Source of the DNA: Bacterioplanoides pacificum
GTDB taxonomy: Bacteria; Pseudomonadota; Gammaproteobacteria; Pseudomonadales; Oceanobacteraceae
DNA: 64,000 nt
Direction: 5' to 3'
Assembly (NCBI RefSeq): GCF_042648445.1
Contig: NZ_JBHRYB010000014.1
Span: 131,001-195,000, forward strand
Shown here in pieces: positions 1 through 8,687 of this stretch (its first letter is position 1; each line of letters starts with the position of its first letter). The notes beneath the pieces are model-generated. The model saw only the letters and a list, made by a program, of their open reading frames with translations, searched no databases and was not told the origin of the DNA. A program made the position numbers and the translations under genes.

Positions 1-1005
1 AAGAAGGACGCAACTGCGCTGACGTTACGCAGCCGCATTGGTTATCAGAGCCCGGTATTTGCCGGTGTCAGCCTGTTGGCTGAAGCCGAAGACGTTGCCG
101 CGCTGATTGATGAATATACACCACAGGATAACCGTTACCTGACGGTGGCGGATCCGCAGAACCGGGAGATTAACCGCGCTCAGTTACACTATCAGCAACA
201 GCAGCTGGCGGCGACGTTCGGCAGGCAACGGATTATCCTGGATAATGCACGTTTTATCGGTAACGTTGGCTGGCGACAAAACGAGCAAACGTATGATGCG
301 GCATTAGTGCGTTATAACGCTGCGGATTTTGAGCTGACTTACGCCTACCTGGATCAGGTGAACGATATATTTTTTGGCGCAACGGAAGTCGATAGTCATG
401 TTATTCATATTAAAAATCACTCCGCCGACGCTGCCCGGCTGAGTGCTTATGCCTACTGGCTGGATTTTGATGACAGCGCCGTTTATTACCACAGTTATGG
501 CACCAGTCTCAGTGGTGATACCGAACTGGCCGGGATTAACAGCCACTACCGTGCCGAAATCGCTTACCAGAGTGCTGACAACGGCGACGACCGGGAGGCG
601 TTATATTATCGCCTGGAGGCGGGAATAACACTGAAACACAGCCGTCTGACCCTGGGCAATGAAACCCTGGGCAGTGACGCCGGTGATTATGGTTTTCAGA
701 CGCCGCTGGCGACCAAACATGCGTTTAATGGCTGGGCCGATCGCTTTCTGAAAACACCGGATCGTGGTTTATCGGATAATTACCTGAGCCTGAGTTATCG
801 CTTAACGGCGTTTAATGCGCTGGCTGTGTATCACCGCTATTACAGCGATCGCGGCCATGATGAACTGGGCGGTGAAACTAATCTGAAACTGGGCTACAAC
901 GCCAGCAAACAGCTTAACCTTGGTATTAAATACGCAGACTTTAATGGCGTGGCCGGGCAGGCCGACAGCCAGAAATTCTGGCTCTGGACCCAGTTGTCGT
1001 TCTGA
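1..1005 (+). CDS. Outer-membrane beta-barrel protein, alginate-export/porin-like, 5' end outside window
   Basis: The reading frame is open from base 1, so the start and signal peptide lie to the left of the window; about 334 residues are visible. The protein is rich in alternating polar and aromatic residues typical of beta strands and ends in WTQLSF, with the terminal Phe expected of outer-membrane barrels. The style (repeated RYN, YAYLD, YHRYYSD segments) resembles the alginate-export/OprB-like porins often found beside nitrate-transport genes in marine gammaproteobacteria. It is followed by a strong terminator, so it is a separate unit from narK. A passive channel for small anions or nitrate is possible, but the substrate cannot be read from the sequence. 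Confidence 0.7.
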   Translation, partial: KKDATALTLRSRIGYQSPVFAGVSLLAEAEDVAALIDEYTPQDNRYLTVADPQNREINRAQLHYQQQQLAATFGRQRIILDNARFIGNVGWRQNEQTYDAALVRYNAADFELTYAYLDQVNDIFFGATEVDSHVIHIKNHSADAARLSAYAYWLDFDDSAVYYHSYGTSLSGDTELAGINSHYRAEIAYQSADNGDDREALYYRLEAGITLKHSRLTLGNETLGSDAGDYGFQTPLATKHAFNGWADRFLKTPDRGLSDNYLSLSYRLTAFNALAVYHRYYSDRGHDELGGETNLKLGYNASKQLNLGIKYADFNGVAGQADSQKFWLWTQLSF

Positions 1006-1024
1006 CCTTTTTCTTCCCCTCTTT

Positions 1025-1049
1025 ACGCCTGCTTGCAGGCGTTTTTTTT
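1025..1049 (+). terminator. Rho-independent terminator of the porin-like gene
   Basis: A perfect 7-bp stem (CGCCTGC/GCAGGCG) is followed by eight Ts, 20 bases after the stop codon of the outer-membrane protein gene. Confidence 0.9.
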
Positions 1050-1135
1050 GGGTAGCCGGCAGCCAAAGTAGGTACCTCTGATGTACGTTTTTTATTGACC
1101 TTGTTATCGCTGTTGCAGGGCGTGCAAGAGGATCA

Positions 1136-1149
1136 TTGATTTACATCAT
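1136..1149 (+). promoter_or_regulatory. FNR/DNR-type box upstream of narK
   Basis: TTGAT-TTAC-ATCAT matches the TTGAT-N4-ATCAA consensus at 9 of 10 positions. With class II spacing (centre at -41.5) transcription would start near 1184, and a weak -10 (TAGGTA, 1168-1173) lies where expected. This predicts activation of the narK-usp-narK-nnrS group without oxygen or with NO. Confidence 0.75.
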
Positions 1150-1175
1150 TAAATGCGACCCACCTTGTAGGTAGA

Positions 1176-1215
1176 GCGGCATTTCAGCCGCTGAAACTGC
1201 AGATTTTCAGCGGCT
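1176..1215 (+). promoter_or_regulatory. Structured narK leader with two mutually exclusive hairpins
   Basis: AGCCGCTGAAA at 1186-1196 pairs perfectly with TTTCAGCGGCT at 1205-1215 (11-bp stem, 8-base loop). The 5' part of that stem, GCCGC (1187-1191), can instead pair with GCGGC at 1176-1180. The leader lies between the FNR-type promoter and the narK start at 1274. A regulatory role is inferred; no T-run follows, so this is not a plain terminator. Confidence 0.45.
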
Positions 1216-1273
1216 TGCCGGCAATTTATCAGAGGGTGAAGATGGTGCCATGACTTGATAACAGGGGATCAGC

Positions 1274-2869
1274 ATGGTGACTCAAAATTCTGCCTATATA
1301 GAAACCTGGGATGTGGAAAACAACCAGTTCTGGGAGCAACAAGGTAAACGTATTGCCAGTCGTAACTTATGGATTTCTATTCCGAGTTTACTGGTTGGTT
1401 TTGCCGTCTGGCTGATGTGGGGAATGATCACGACTCAGATGAAAAACCTGGGATTTTCTTTTTCCACCGAGCAGCTTTTTTCACTGGTAGCCATTGCCGG
1501 CTTATCCGGAGCCACACTGAGGATTCCGGCGTCATTTATGATCCGCATTGCCGGTGGCCGTAATACCGTTTTTCTGACCACCGCGTTATTAATGATTCCG
1601 GCACTGGGAACCGGACTGGCGCTGATGGATCCGGCCACACCTTACTGGATGTTCCAGTTAATGGCTTTATTGTCAGGAATCGGTGGCGGCAACTTCGCTT
1701 GTTCGATGAGTAATATCAGCACCTTTTTCCCAAAAAATCAGCAAGGTTATGGCCTGGGAATGAATGCCGGGTTAGGGAACTTTGGTGTAACCACCATGCA
1801 GATTCTGATTCCGCTGGTGATGACCGTTGGTTTGTTTGGCCCGCTGGCGGGTGATTCCATGACCTTACAATCCGCCAGCGGTACGCTGGTCGGGCGCATT
1901 GATGCCGGTGCTGAAACCTGGATTCAGAATGCCGGTTTTATCTGGCTGCTGATGTTAATCCCGCTGGCATTCGCTGGCTGGTTTGGCATGCATAACATTA
2001 ACCTGGTTACCCCGGAACCGGGTCATCCGCTGGCGGCGTTCGGAAAAATCATCGGCCTGTATGCCATCGCGTTATGCACCGCGGCGCTGGGAGCTTACAT
2101 GATGGGGATTATCGGCATGTGGCTGGCGTTGCCTTTTACCATCGTGCTGACACTGGCGCTGTTACGTATGATTCCTGGCAGTATTCAGCCCAATATCAAA
2201 AATCAGTTCCGGATTTTTTCCAATAAACACACCTGGTCGATGACGGTGCTTTATATTCTGACGTTTGGTTCGTTTATCGGCTTCTCGGCAGCGTTACCGT
2301 TATCCATCAGTGTTATTTTCGGAAAAATGTCGCTGCTTAACGACAGCGGCGACATTATCCGGGTGGTCAATCCGGATGCTCCCAGTGCATTAACCTGGGC
2401 CTGGATTGGTCCGTTTGTCGGCGCTCTTATCCGCCCGGTGGGTGGCTGGATTTCCGATAAAGTCGGCGGTTCGATTGTGACCCAGATTATTTCTGCCGTG
2501 ATGGTGGTTGCTTCTGTGGCAACCGGTTATGTGATGATGGAAGCCTATAACTCGGCCACGCCAAACGATTATTTCCTGGTATTTATGGTGCTGTTTATTG
2601 TGCTGTTTGCCGCCAGTGGCATCGGTAATGGTTCTACCTTCCGCAGCATCGGCGTTATTTTTGACCAGCAAATGAAAGGGCCGGTACTGGGGTGGACCTC
2701 TGCTGTTGCCGCTTATGGTGCTTTTATTGCTCCTAAGGTGATGGGCGCGGAAATCAAAGCCGGCACTCCGGAAATGGCGATGTATGGGTTTGCTGTATTT
2801 TACGCCGTTTGTCTGGTTATTAACTGGTGGTTTTATCTGCGTAAGCACTCAGAAATTTACAATCCATAA
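1274..2869 (+). CDS. narK: Nitrate/nitrite transporter, E. coli NarK type
   Basis: Inner-membrane MFS transporter of the nitrate/nitrite porter family, likely exchanging nitrate for nitrite. The N-terminus (FWEQQGKRIASRNLWISIPS) closely follows E. coli NarK. The nitrate signature GNFACSMSNISTFFPK and the second copy GNGSTFRSIGVIF are present, and the substrate-binding arginines of E. coli NarK have counterparts in LRIPASF and LIRPVGG. At 531 residues it is longer than E. coli NarK (463) because of about 70 extra, largely hydrophobic residues between TM6 and TM7 (around residues 195-300), which could add a transmembrane pair. It is the first gene of an apparent operon with a universal stress protein, a second narK and nnrS. 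An FNR-type box lies 125 bp upstream. Confidence 0.93.
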   Translation: MVTQNSAYIETWDVENNQFWEQQGKRIASRNLWISIPSLLVGFAVWLMWGMITTQMKNLGFSFSTEQLFSLVAIAGLSGATLRIPASFMIRIAGGRNTVFLTTALLMIPALGTGLALMDPATPYWMFQLMALLSGIGGGNFACSMSNISTFFPKNQQGYGLGMNAGLGNFGVTTMQILIPLVMTVGLFGPLAGDSMTLQSASGTLVGRIDAGAETWIQNAGFIWLLMLIPLAFAGWFGMHNINLVTPEPGHPLAAFGKIIGLYAIALCTAALGAYMMGIIGMWLALPFTIVLTLALLRMIPGSIQPNIKNQFRIFSNKHTWSMTVLYILTFGSFIGFSAALPLSISVIFGKMSLLNDSGDIIRVVNPDAPSALTWAWIGPFVGALIRPVGGWISDKVGGSIVTQIISAVMVVASVATGYVMMEAYNSATPNDYFLVFMVLFIVLFAASGIGNGSTFRSIGVIFDQQMKGPVLGWTSAVAAYGAFIAPKVMGAEIKAGTPEMAMYGFAVFYAVCLVINWWFYLRKHSEIYNP

Positions 2870-2896
2870 CTGATCGTCTGGATACGGAGTTATCGT

Positions 2897-3355
2897 ATGA
2901 AAATTATGATTGCTTATGACGGTTCACGTAATGCCCGGCTTGCTCTGGCACGAACCATCACTATGTTCCGGCCATTACAGCCGCGGTTATTGCTGGTCGC
3001 AGTGGCCGAGAATCCGCGTGATATCACAGAGAATAACGAAGCTCTGTTTAACGACGAGCTTGCTGAACTGAAAACCTGTCTGGCGGAAGCCAGCCAGGTT
3101 TGCCAGGACGAAAATATCGCGGCCGAAACGCTGTTGCTGGATGGTGATGCCCGCAAGATGTTGCTGGCAGCCACTGAAAAGCTGCGTCCGGATTTGCTGG
3201 TCATTGCCCGTCACAGTCATGAACCGGATGGCGGCTTTATTGCCCGCTCGCTGACCTATTTTGTTGACGAACTCGATTATATGACCTTCGGCAGTGTCAG
3301 CTCTTTTTTAACCCGGCGTGCTGAATGTCCGTTATTAATTCTGCCCAGTTTGTAG
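2897..3355 (+). CDS. UspA-family universal stress protein
   Basis: A 152-residue single-domain Usp with the N-terminal strand MKIMIAYDGSRNARLAL and a C-terminal G-x(2)-S type nucleotide-binding segment (FGSVSSFLTRRAECPLLIL). The middle SHEPDGGF segment differs from canonical UspA. It lies between two nitrate transporter genes, 27 bp after the first and 21 bp before the second, with its own ribosome binding site. Usp genes are common in anaerobic and denitrification clusters, but their substrate and target are usually unknown. A role in adjusting transport or survival under nitrate respiration is inference. Confidence 0.85.
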   Translation: MKIMIAYDGSRNARLALARTITMFRPLQPRLLLVAVAENPRDITENNEALFNDELAELKTCLAEASQVCQDENIAAETLLLDGDARKMLLAATEKLRPDLLVIARHSHEPDGGFIARSLTYFVDELDYMTFGSVSSFLTRRAECPLLILPSL

Positions 3356-3376
3356 AGATATCGACAGGAGATCGTT

Positions 3377-4858
3377 ATGCAGGTTGCAGACGTATTTAAG
3401 TTTAAAAATCCTGAAATAAAAGCACTACACCTGACGTGGATTGCGTTTTTTATCACATTTTATGTCTGGTTTAATATGGCGCCACTGGCCAGCAGTATGC
3501 TGAAAAGTGTGGACTGGCTGACGGAGGAAGATCTGAAACTGTTTGCCATCTGTAATGTGGCGCTGACGATTCCGGCTCGTATTATCGTCGGTATGGCACT
3601 CGACCGTTTTGGTCCGCGGCGGGTTTTTTCGTTGTTATTAATTCTGATGTCGGTGCCGGCACTGATGTTTGCTTTTGGTGAAACCCGCACACAGCTGTTA
3701 ATCAGCCGCCTGGTGTTAAGTTCTATCGGAGCCAGTTTCGTTATTGGTATCCATATGACGGCGATGTGGTTTAAACCCAAAGACATAGGTTTTGCCGAAG
3801 GTTTTTATGCCGGCTGGGGAAACTTTGGTTCGGCCGCTGCCGCGATGACGTTACCCACGATTGCTATCAATATGTACGGCGGCGACGACGGCTGGCGCTG
3901 GGCGATTGCACAAAGTGCGGTGGTGATGGCTGCGTATGGGGTGTATTACTGGTTTGCGATCAGCGATGGCCCGGCGGGTACAGTGCACCGGAAACCACGT
4001 AAGGCATCGGCACTGGAAGTCAGCAGCTGGGCCGATATGGTAAAACTGATTCTGTGGACCATTCCGTTAGTGGGCATTCTGGCGGTGCTGGTATGGCGTA
4101 TTCAGCAGCTGGGCTATCTTGATGATCAGGGCGCCTGGCTGGCCTACGGGGTGATTCTGGTGGTGGTGGTGTATCAGATCATTCAGATTCTCAGGGTGAA
4201 TGTTCCCATTCTGAAGAAAGGGGTGCCGGAGGATGATAAATATCCGTTCAGCAGTGTGGCGGCATTAAACAGTACTTATTTTGCCAATTTTGGTGCAGAG
4301 TTGGCGGTGGTTTCCATGTTACCGATGTTTTTTGAAAGCACCTGGGATTTATCGGCCACCGCGGCCGGTCTGATTGCGGCCTCGTTTGCCTTCGTGAATT
4401 TGGTGGCCCGGCCGATGGGTGGGCTGGTGTCTGACCGGTTGGGTAATCGTCGCTTTGTGATGCTCAGTTATATGCTGGGGATTGCTATTGGTTTTGCGTT
4501 AATGGGGCTGCTGAATTCCTCCTGGCCGCTGGTCGTGGCGGTGGCTATAACGGTGTTTACCTCGTTTTTTGTGCAGGGCGCTGAAGGGGCAACCTTTGGT
4601 ATTATTCCCTCGATTAAACGCCGCCTGACCGGACAGATTTCCGGTATGGCGGGGGCTTACGGCAACGTCGGCGCGGTATTTTATCTCACCATTTATACCT
4701 TCGTGGACGCCAATCAGTTCTTCTTTATCATTGCGACCGGGGGCTTTATCAGCTGGGTGGTGTGCCTGTTATGGCTGAAAGAACCGGAGTCGGCATTTTC
4801 GGATGACTATTATGTGTCATCGGTTGATCGCCAGATCGAACAGGAACTGAATGCCTGA
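3377..4858 (+). CDS. narK: Second nitrate/nitrite MFS transporter, NarK1/NasA-like type
   Basis: A 493-residue, 12-TM MFS protein clearly different from the first NarK. Its N-terminus (FKNPEIKALHLTWIAFFITFYVWFN) is typical of the NarK1-type nitrate/proton symporters that act before respiration starts. The nitrate signatures GFYAGWGNFGSAAAAMTLP and EGATFGIIPSIKRRLTGQISGMAGAYGN are present. The putative substrate arginine lies in IPARIIVGMALDRFGPRR, and the MFS repeat in VARPMGGLVSDRLGNRR. A good AGGAGA ribosome binding site precedes ATG 3377. Having a symporter-type and an antiporter-type NarK together is known from denitrifiers such as Pseudomonas and Paracoccus, where one imports the first nitrate and the other exchanges nitrite. 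Confidence 0.92.
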   Translation: MQVADVFKFKNPEIKALHLTWIAFFITFYVWFNMAPLASSMLKSVDWLTEEDLKLFAICNVALTIPARIIVGMALDRFGPRRVFSLLLILMSVPALMFAFGETRTQLLISRLVLSSIGASFVIGIHMTAMWFKPKDIGFAEGFYAGWGNFGSAAAAMTLPTIAINMYGGDDGWRWAIAQSAVVMAAYGVYYWFAISDGPAGTVHRKPRKASALEVSSWADMVKLILWTIPLVGILAVLVWRIQQLGYLDDQGAWLAYGVILVVVVYQIIQILRVNVPILKKGVPEDDKYPFSSVAALNSTYFANFGAELAVVSMLPMFFESTWDLSATAAGLIAASFAFVNLVARPMGGLVSDRLGNRRFVMLSYMLGIAIGFALMGLLNSSWPLVVAVAITVFTSFFVQGAEGATFGIIPSIKRRLTGQISGMAGAYGNVGAVFYLTIYTFVDANQFFFIIATGGFISWVVCLLWLKEPESAFSDDYYVSSVDRQIEQELNA

Positions 4859-4906
4859 GCAGCAAACCAGCCGATACCGGTGTTATCTGTGGAAGTGTGA
4901 GCGGTT

Positions 4907-6094
4907 ATGAATCATGTACTGAAAGCAAACCATCCGTTGTGGGGGCAGGCGTTCCGGCCACTGTTTTTATTGGCAGCCGGCTTCAGCAGCCTGGCGATGT
5001 TGTTATGGGGCGCCAGTCTGCAGGGCCTGCCGTTAATGAGCGCAACTCAATCGCTATTCTGGCATAGCCACGAAATGTTGTTTGGTTTCGCCATGGCGGT
5101 GGTGGCAGGATTTTTATTAACCGCAGTCCAGAACTGGACTGGCCAGCGTGCCACTCACGGCGCAGCGCTGCTGTGGCTGACATTACTGTGGCTGGCCGCC
5201 CGGCTGATGATGCTGGCGGGCGATGTATTTCCCTGGTGGCTGACGGCCGCGGTTGACCTGGCGTTTGTGCCATTGGTGGCCTGGCTGTTCGGGCGCATGT
5301 TGTGGCGTGTTAAGCAACGGCGCAATTATGTTTTTGTGGCACTGTTATTACTGGTCACGGCCAGTAATGCCCTGATGCATTGGGGCGCGGCTGACAACAA
5401 TCCGGCGCTGCTGCAATGGGGCAGTTATAACGTCAGCTGGTTGCTGGTGCTGATGATTACCCTGATTGGTGGCCGGGTGATGCCGATGTTTACCGCTAAT
5501 GGCAGTATGACAGCGAAAGTTGAGCCATTGCCCTGGCTGGAAAAACTGGTGCTGTTCAGCAGCGCGCTGTTGTTGCTGTTGTTTGTCAGTCGTTTATACC
5601 AACAGCTGAATGACACTGTGCTGGCGGCGTTATTACTGCTGGCTGCGGTTGCCCAGGGCTGGCGGGTTGCGCGCTGGCGTATTCAGGTGACCCGTCGTAT
5701 TCCGCTGTTGTGGTCGCTGCATCTGTCCTATTGGTTTATACCACTGGGATTGCTGCTGCTGGCGTTACATTATCTGGGGCTGGCGGTGTCTTTCAGTACG
5801 GCTTTACATGCCCTTATCGCCGGTGCCGTGGGCGGTATGATCCTGGCGATGATTGCCCGGGTTTCGCTGGGCCATTCTGGGCGTCCGCTGCAACCCCGGC
5901 CGCTGATGTCACTGGCCTTTGTCGCACTGTTATTGGCCGCGCTGTTACGCTCGCTGCTGATCATCCTCTGGCCTGCCGGGGTAATGTTTACCCTGGCGTT
6001 GTCCGCCGCTTTATGGTGTCTGGCCTTTCTGTTGTTTGTTGTGTGTTATGCCGCGTTGTTACTGAGCCCTCGTCCGGATGGCAAAGCGGGCTGA
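4907..6094 (+). CDS. nnrS: NnrS family membrane protein
   Basis: A 395-residue very hydrophobic protein with about 12 predicted TM segments. It has the family features FRPLFLLAAGF near the N-terminus, SLFWHSHEMLFGFAMAVVAGFLL, and GGRVMPMFTANG in the middle. NnrS proteins are heme- and copper-containing membrane proteins linked to protection from NO stress and usually controlled by NO-responsive regulators. It is the last gene of the narK operon, 48 bp after narK, and is followed by a strong terminator at 6117. Confidence 0.92.
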   Translation: MNHVLKANHPLWGQAFRPLFLLAAGFSSLAMLLWGASLQGLPLMSATQSLFWHSHEMLFGFAMAVVAGFLLTAVQNWTGQRATHGAALLWLTLLWLAARLMMLAGDVFPWWLTAAVDLAFVPLVAWLFGRMLWRVKQRRNYVFVALLLLVTASNALMHWGAADNNPALLQWGSYNVSWLLVLMITLIGGRVMPMFTANGSMTAKVEPLPWLEKLVLFSSALLLLLFVSRLYQQLNDTVLAALLLLAAVAQGWRVARWRIQVTRRIPLLWSLHLSYWFIPLGLLLLALHYLGLAVSFSTALHALIAGAVGGMILAMIARVSLGHSGRPLQPRPLMSLAFVALLLAALLRSLLIILWPAGVMFTLALSAALWCLAFLLFVVCYAALLLSPRPDGKAG

Positions 6095-6116
6095 ACTCTC
6101 TGCTTCTTTGCGCTTT

Positions 6117-6142
6117 AAGGCCGGTGATTACCGGCCTTTTTT
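6117..6142 (+). terminator. Terminator of the narK-nnrS operon
   Basis: A perfect 9-bp stem (AAGGCCGGT/ACCGGCCTT) with a GATT loop, followed by a run of Ts. Confidence 0.92.
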
Positions 6143-6220
6143 GTGGCTGTAAAACCTGCCGTTGTCTGAACGAGTGATCATTATTGCCATTACCCCTGAA
6201 GGAGTAGTGCTGGCTAAAAA

Positions 6221-6234
6221 TTGATTTATATCAA
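6221..6234 (+). promoter_or_regulatory. Perfect FNR/DNR box upstream of nrdG
   Basis: TTGAT-TTAT-ATCAA is an exact match to the consensus. Centred at 6227.5, it predicts a transcription start near 6269 with a -10 like GCTAAT at 6254-6259. It therefore also argues that the nrdG start codon must lie after about 6269. Confidence 0.85.
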
Positions 6235-6302
6235 TTTATTTGAATGGTCTATCGCTAATCTCCACATCATGTTGTGTTTCTTTTGATTGGTTGGCACTAG
6301 AT

Positions 6303-6758
6303 ATGGGGTTTATGAATTTCTCACAGGAACAGGTTGTGTTCCAGGAAGTGCCGGGAGAAGTCTCTCTGGCCTACACCATCAGTGGTTGCCCGTTGCGCTG
6401 TGCCGGTTGTCATAGTGCCGCGACCTGGCCTCCGACCGCCGGCCAGCGCCTGACGGAAAGTTATCTGTGTCAGCGGCTGGATGATTATCACGGTCTGATC
6501 AGTTGTGTGTTGTTTCTCGGTGGCGAGTGGCAGCCGGATGTGTTGCTGGGGTTGTTACGCCGGGTCGCGGAGCGGGGTATTAAGCGTTGTTTGTACACTG
6601 GCCTGGATGACGTGCCGGATACGCTGAAACAGCAGCTGACATACCTGAAAACCGGCCCCTGGATCGCCCAGCTGGGTGGCCTGGAATCGCCGACAACCAA
6701 TCAGCGTTTTATCGATTTACGCAGCCAGCGCTGCCTGAATGAAAAATTTCATCAATAA
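6303..6758 (+). CDS. nrdG: Anaerobic ribonucleotide reductase activating protein (radical SAM)
   Basis: Radical SAM activase that places the glycyl radical on NrdD. The iron-sulfur motif CPLRCAGC (C-x3-C-x2-C) lies about 30 residues in, and LFLGGEW corresponds to the SAM-binding GGE region. The frame is open from 6240, but that start falls inside the predicted promoter, so ATG 6303 or 6312 is more likely; neither has a strong ribosome binding site. With about 150 residues it is normal length for NrdG. The stop is 27 bp before the nrdD start, and the pair is a clear operon under the FNR box. Confidence 0.88.
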   Translation: MGFMNFSQEQVVFQEVPGEVSLAYTISGCPLRCAGCHSAATWPPTAGQRLTESYLCQRLDDYHGLISCVLFLGGEWQPDVLLGLLRRVAERGIKRCLYTGLDDVPDTLKQQLTYLKTGPWIAQLGGLESPTTNQRFIDLRSQRCLNEKFHQ

Positions 6759-6785
6759 CAGAGAATGACCGTAAGGAGAATTAAT

Positions 6786-8591
6786 ATGCTGAAGCTGAGC
6801 TCGGATCATATTCATCAGAAGCTGGACTTTATCCACCATTATCTGGCAGCTCATAATGCCGCCGATGGTTCGCGGATGGATGCCAACGCCAATGTGACGG
6901 AAAAAAATATTGCCACGCTGGAAGCCGAAATGATGAAAGACTATTTCGTGCAGATTAACCGGGCTCAGGTTTCAGCAAAAATTGCTGATTTATTCGGGGA
7001 TGAACTGGCACAGGAATATATCCGCCAGATCGAGAATCATGAAATTTATGTACACGATGAAACCAGTCTGAAACCCTATTGTGTCTCCGTTACTATGTAT
7101 CCCTTCCTGCTGGATGGGCTGACCAGGCTGGGGGGCGAATCACTGGCACCGAAACACATCGAATCGTTTTGTGGTGCGTTTGTGAATTTTGTATTTGCTG
7201 TCAGCAGTCAGTTTGCCGGTGCCGTGGCGACGGTCGAATTTTTAACCTATTTCGACTATTTTGCCCGCAAAGATTATGGTGACGATTATCTCACCACGCA
7301 CCGGGATCAGATTGCTAACCATCTTCAGCATGTGGTTTATGCTATTAATCAGCCGGCGGCAGCGCGTGGTTATCAGAGTGTGTTCTGGAATTTATCGATC
7401 TACGACAAATACTATTTCGACAGTATGTTTGGTGATTTCGTGTTTCCGGATTACAGCAAACCCTGCTGGCAGACTCTGGCAAAACTGCAGGAGTTTTTCC
7501 TTGATTGGTTTAACGCTGAGCGCAGCAAAAGTATTCTGACGTTTCCGGTGGTCACCGTCGCCATGCTGACTGAAGACGGGCAATGCAAAGATCAGGCGTT
7601 TGCCCGTGCTATGGCTGCCCAGCTGAATCGTGGCAGTTCCTTTTTTATCTATCAGTCGGACAGCGCCGACAGTCTGGCATCCTGTTGCCGGTTACGCAGT
7701 GAAATCAGTGATAATACTTTTTCTTACTCACTGGGTGCCGGTGGCGTGGCAACCGGATCGGTGAATGTTATTACCCTGAATATGAACCGGCTGATCCAGG
7801 ACGGCCGCGATCTGGCGACAGAAGTCGCTAAGGTGCAGCGTTATCAGGTAGCCTATCGGCAGCTGATGGATGAATATCTGCAGGCCGGTATGCTGACGGT
7901 CTATAACGCTGGTTTTATTTCTCTGGATAAACAATTTCTTACCATTGGTATTAATGGCATGGTGGAAGCGGCGGAATCTTTGGGAATTCCGGTCGGCAAT
8001 AACCGGCAGTATAAAGAATTCGTAAGGGATAATCTGAAAGTGATTTATGAGGCGAATAAAGCCGCCAAGCTTGAATATGGTTATATGTTTAATACCGAAT
8101 TTGTTCCGGCAGAAAACCTTGGTGTTAAGAATGCCCGATGGGATAAAAAAGATGGTTATCAGGTTTCCAGGGAGTGTTATAACTCATATTTCTACCGGGT
8201 TGAGGATGACGACACCAATGTACTGGATAAATTCCAGTTACATGGCCAGGAGTTACTTGATTACCTTGATGGTGGTTCGGCGTTACACCTGAATCTGGAG
8301 GAAAAACTGACCACGGAGGGTTATCTGGCGCTGCTGAATATTGCGGCAGGCACCGGCTGTAATTATTTTTGTATCAACGTAAAAATCACCATTTGTAATC
8401 ACTGTGAAGCCATAGATAAACGTACGCTGGAACAGTGTGACCGTTGTGGCTCGCCGGATATTGATTACGCCACCCGGGTGATTGGGTATCTTAAACGGAC
8501 CTCGGCCTTCAGCGCTGGGCGGCGTAAAGAACATGCTTTGCGGCATTACCATCGTCAGCCCCGGCCACTGCCACTGAGTGCCGCCAGCTGA
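6786..8591 (+). CDS. nrdD: Anaerobic (class III) ribonucleoside-triphosphate reductase
   Basis: Glycyl-radical enzyme that makes deoxynucleotides without oxygen. The C-terminus carries the four-cysteine zinc site (CNHC and CDRC) followed by the radical loop ATRVIGYLKRT, in which the Gly of RVIGY is the radical site. The active-site region SCCRLRSE lies near residue 300. At 601 residues it is one of the shorter class III enzymes and lacks an obvious N-terminal ATP-cone. An upstream ATG at 6765 exists, but the AAGGAG at 6773-6778 fits ATG 6786. It lets the cell replicate DNA during strict denitrifying growth. Confidence 0.93.
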   Translation: MLKLSSDHIHQKLDFIHHYLAAHNAADGSRMDANANVTEKNIATLEAEMMKDYFVQINRAQVSAKIADLFGDELAQEYIRQIENHEIYVHDETSLKPYCVSVTMYPFLLDGLTRLGGESLAPKHIESFCGAFVNFVFAVSSQFAGAVATVEFLTYFDYFARKDYGDDYLTTHRDQIANHLQHVVYAINQPAAARGYQSVFWNLSIYDKYYFDSMFGDFVFPDYSKPCWQTLAKLQEFFLDWFNAERSKSILTFPVVTVAMLTEDGQCKDQAFARAMAAQLNRGSSFFIYQSDSADSLASCCRLRSEISDNTFSYSLGAGGVATGSVNVITLNMNRLIQDGRDLATEVAKVQRYQVAYRQLMDEYLQAGMLTVYNAGFISLDKQFLTIGINGMVEAAESLGIPVGNNRQYKEFVRDNLKVIYEANKAAKLEYGYMFNTEFVPAENLGVKNARWDKKDGYQVSRECYNSYFYRVEDDDTNVLDKFQLHGQELLDYLDGGSALHLNLEEKLTTEGYLALLNIAAGTGCNYFCINVKITICNHCEAIDKRTLEQCDRCGSPDIDYATRVIGYLKRTSAFSAGRRKEHALRHYHRQPRPLPLSAAS

Positions 8592-8687
8592 TCTGAGTCA
8601 TGGTTATGGCCGATCTATTACCACCGGGGTATGGCTCGGCCAGGCAAAAACGCGTTTGATCAGAATTCAGCTCGTGGTGGATCGATT

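Noticed and set aside
1068..1079. NarL heptamer TACCTCT before narK
   Set aside because: A single exact heptamer without a correctly spaced partner is expected by chance.
2390..2848. A 152-residue frame opposite narK
   Set aside because: It is His/Asn-rich shadow sequence in antisense to a clear transporter gene.
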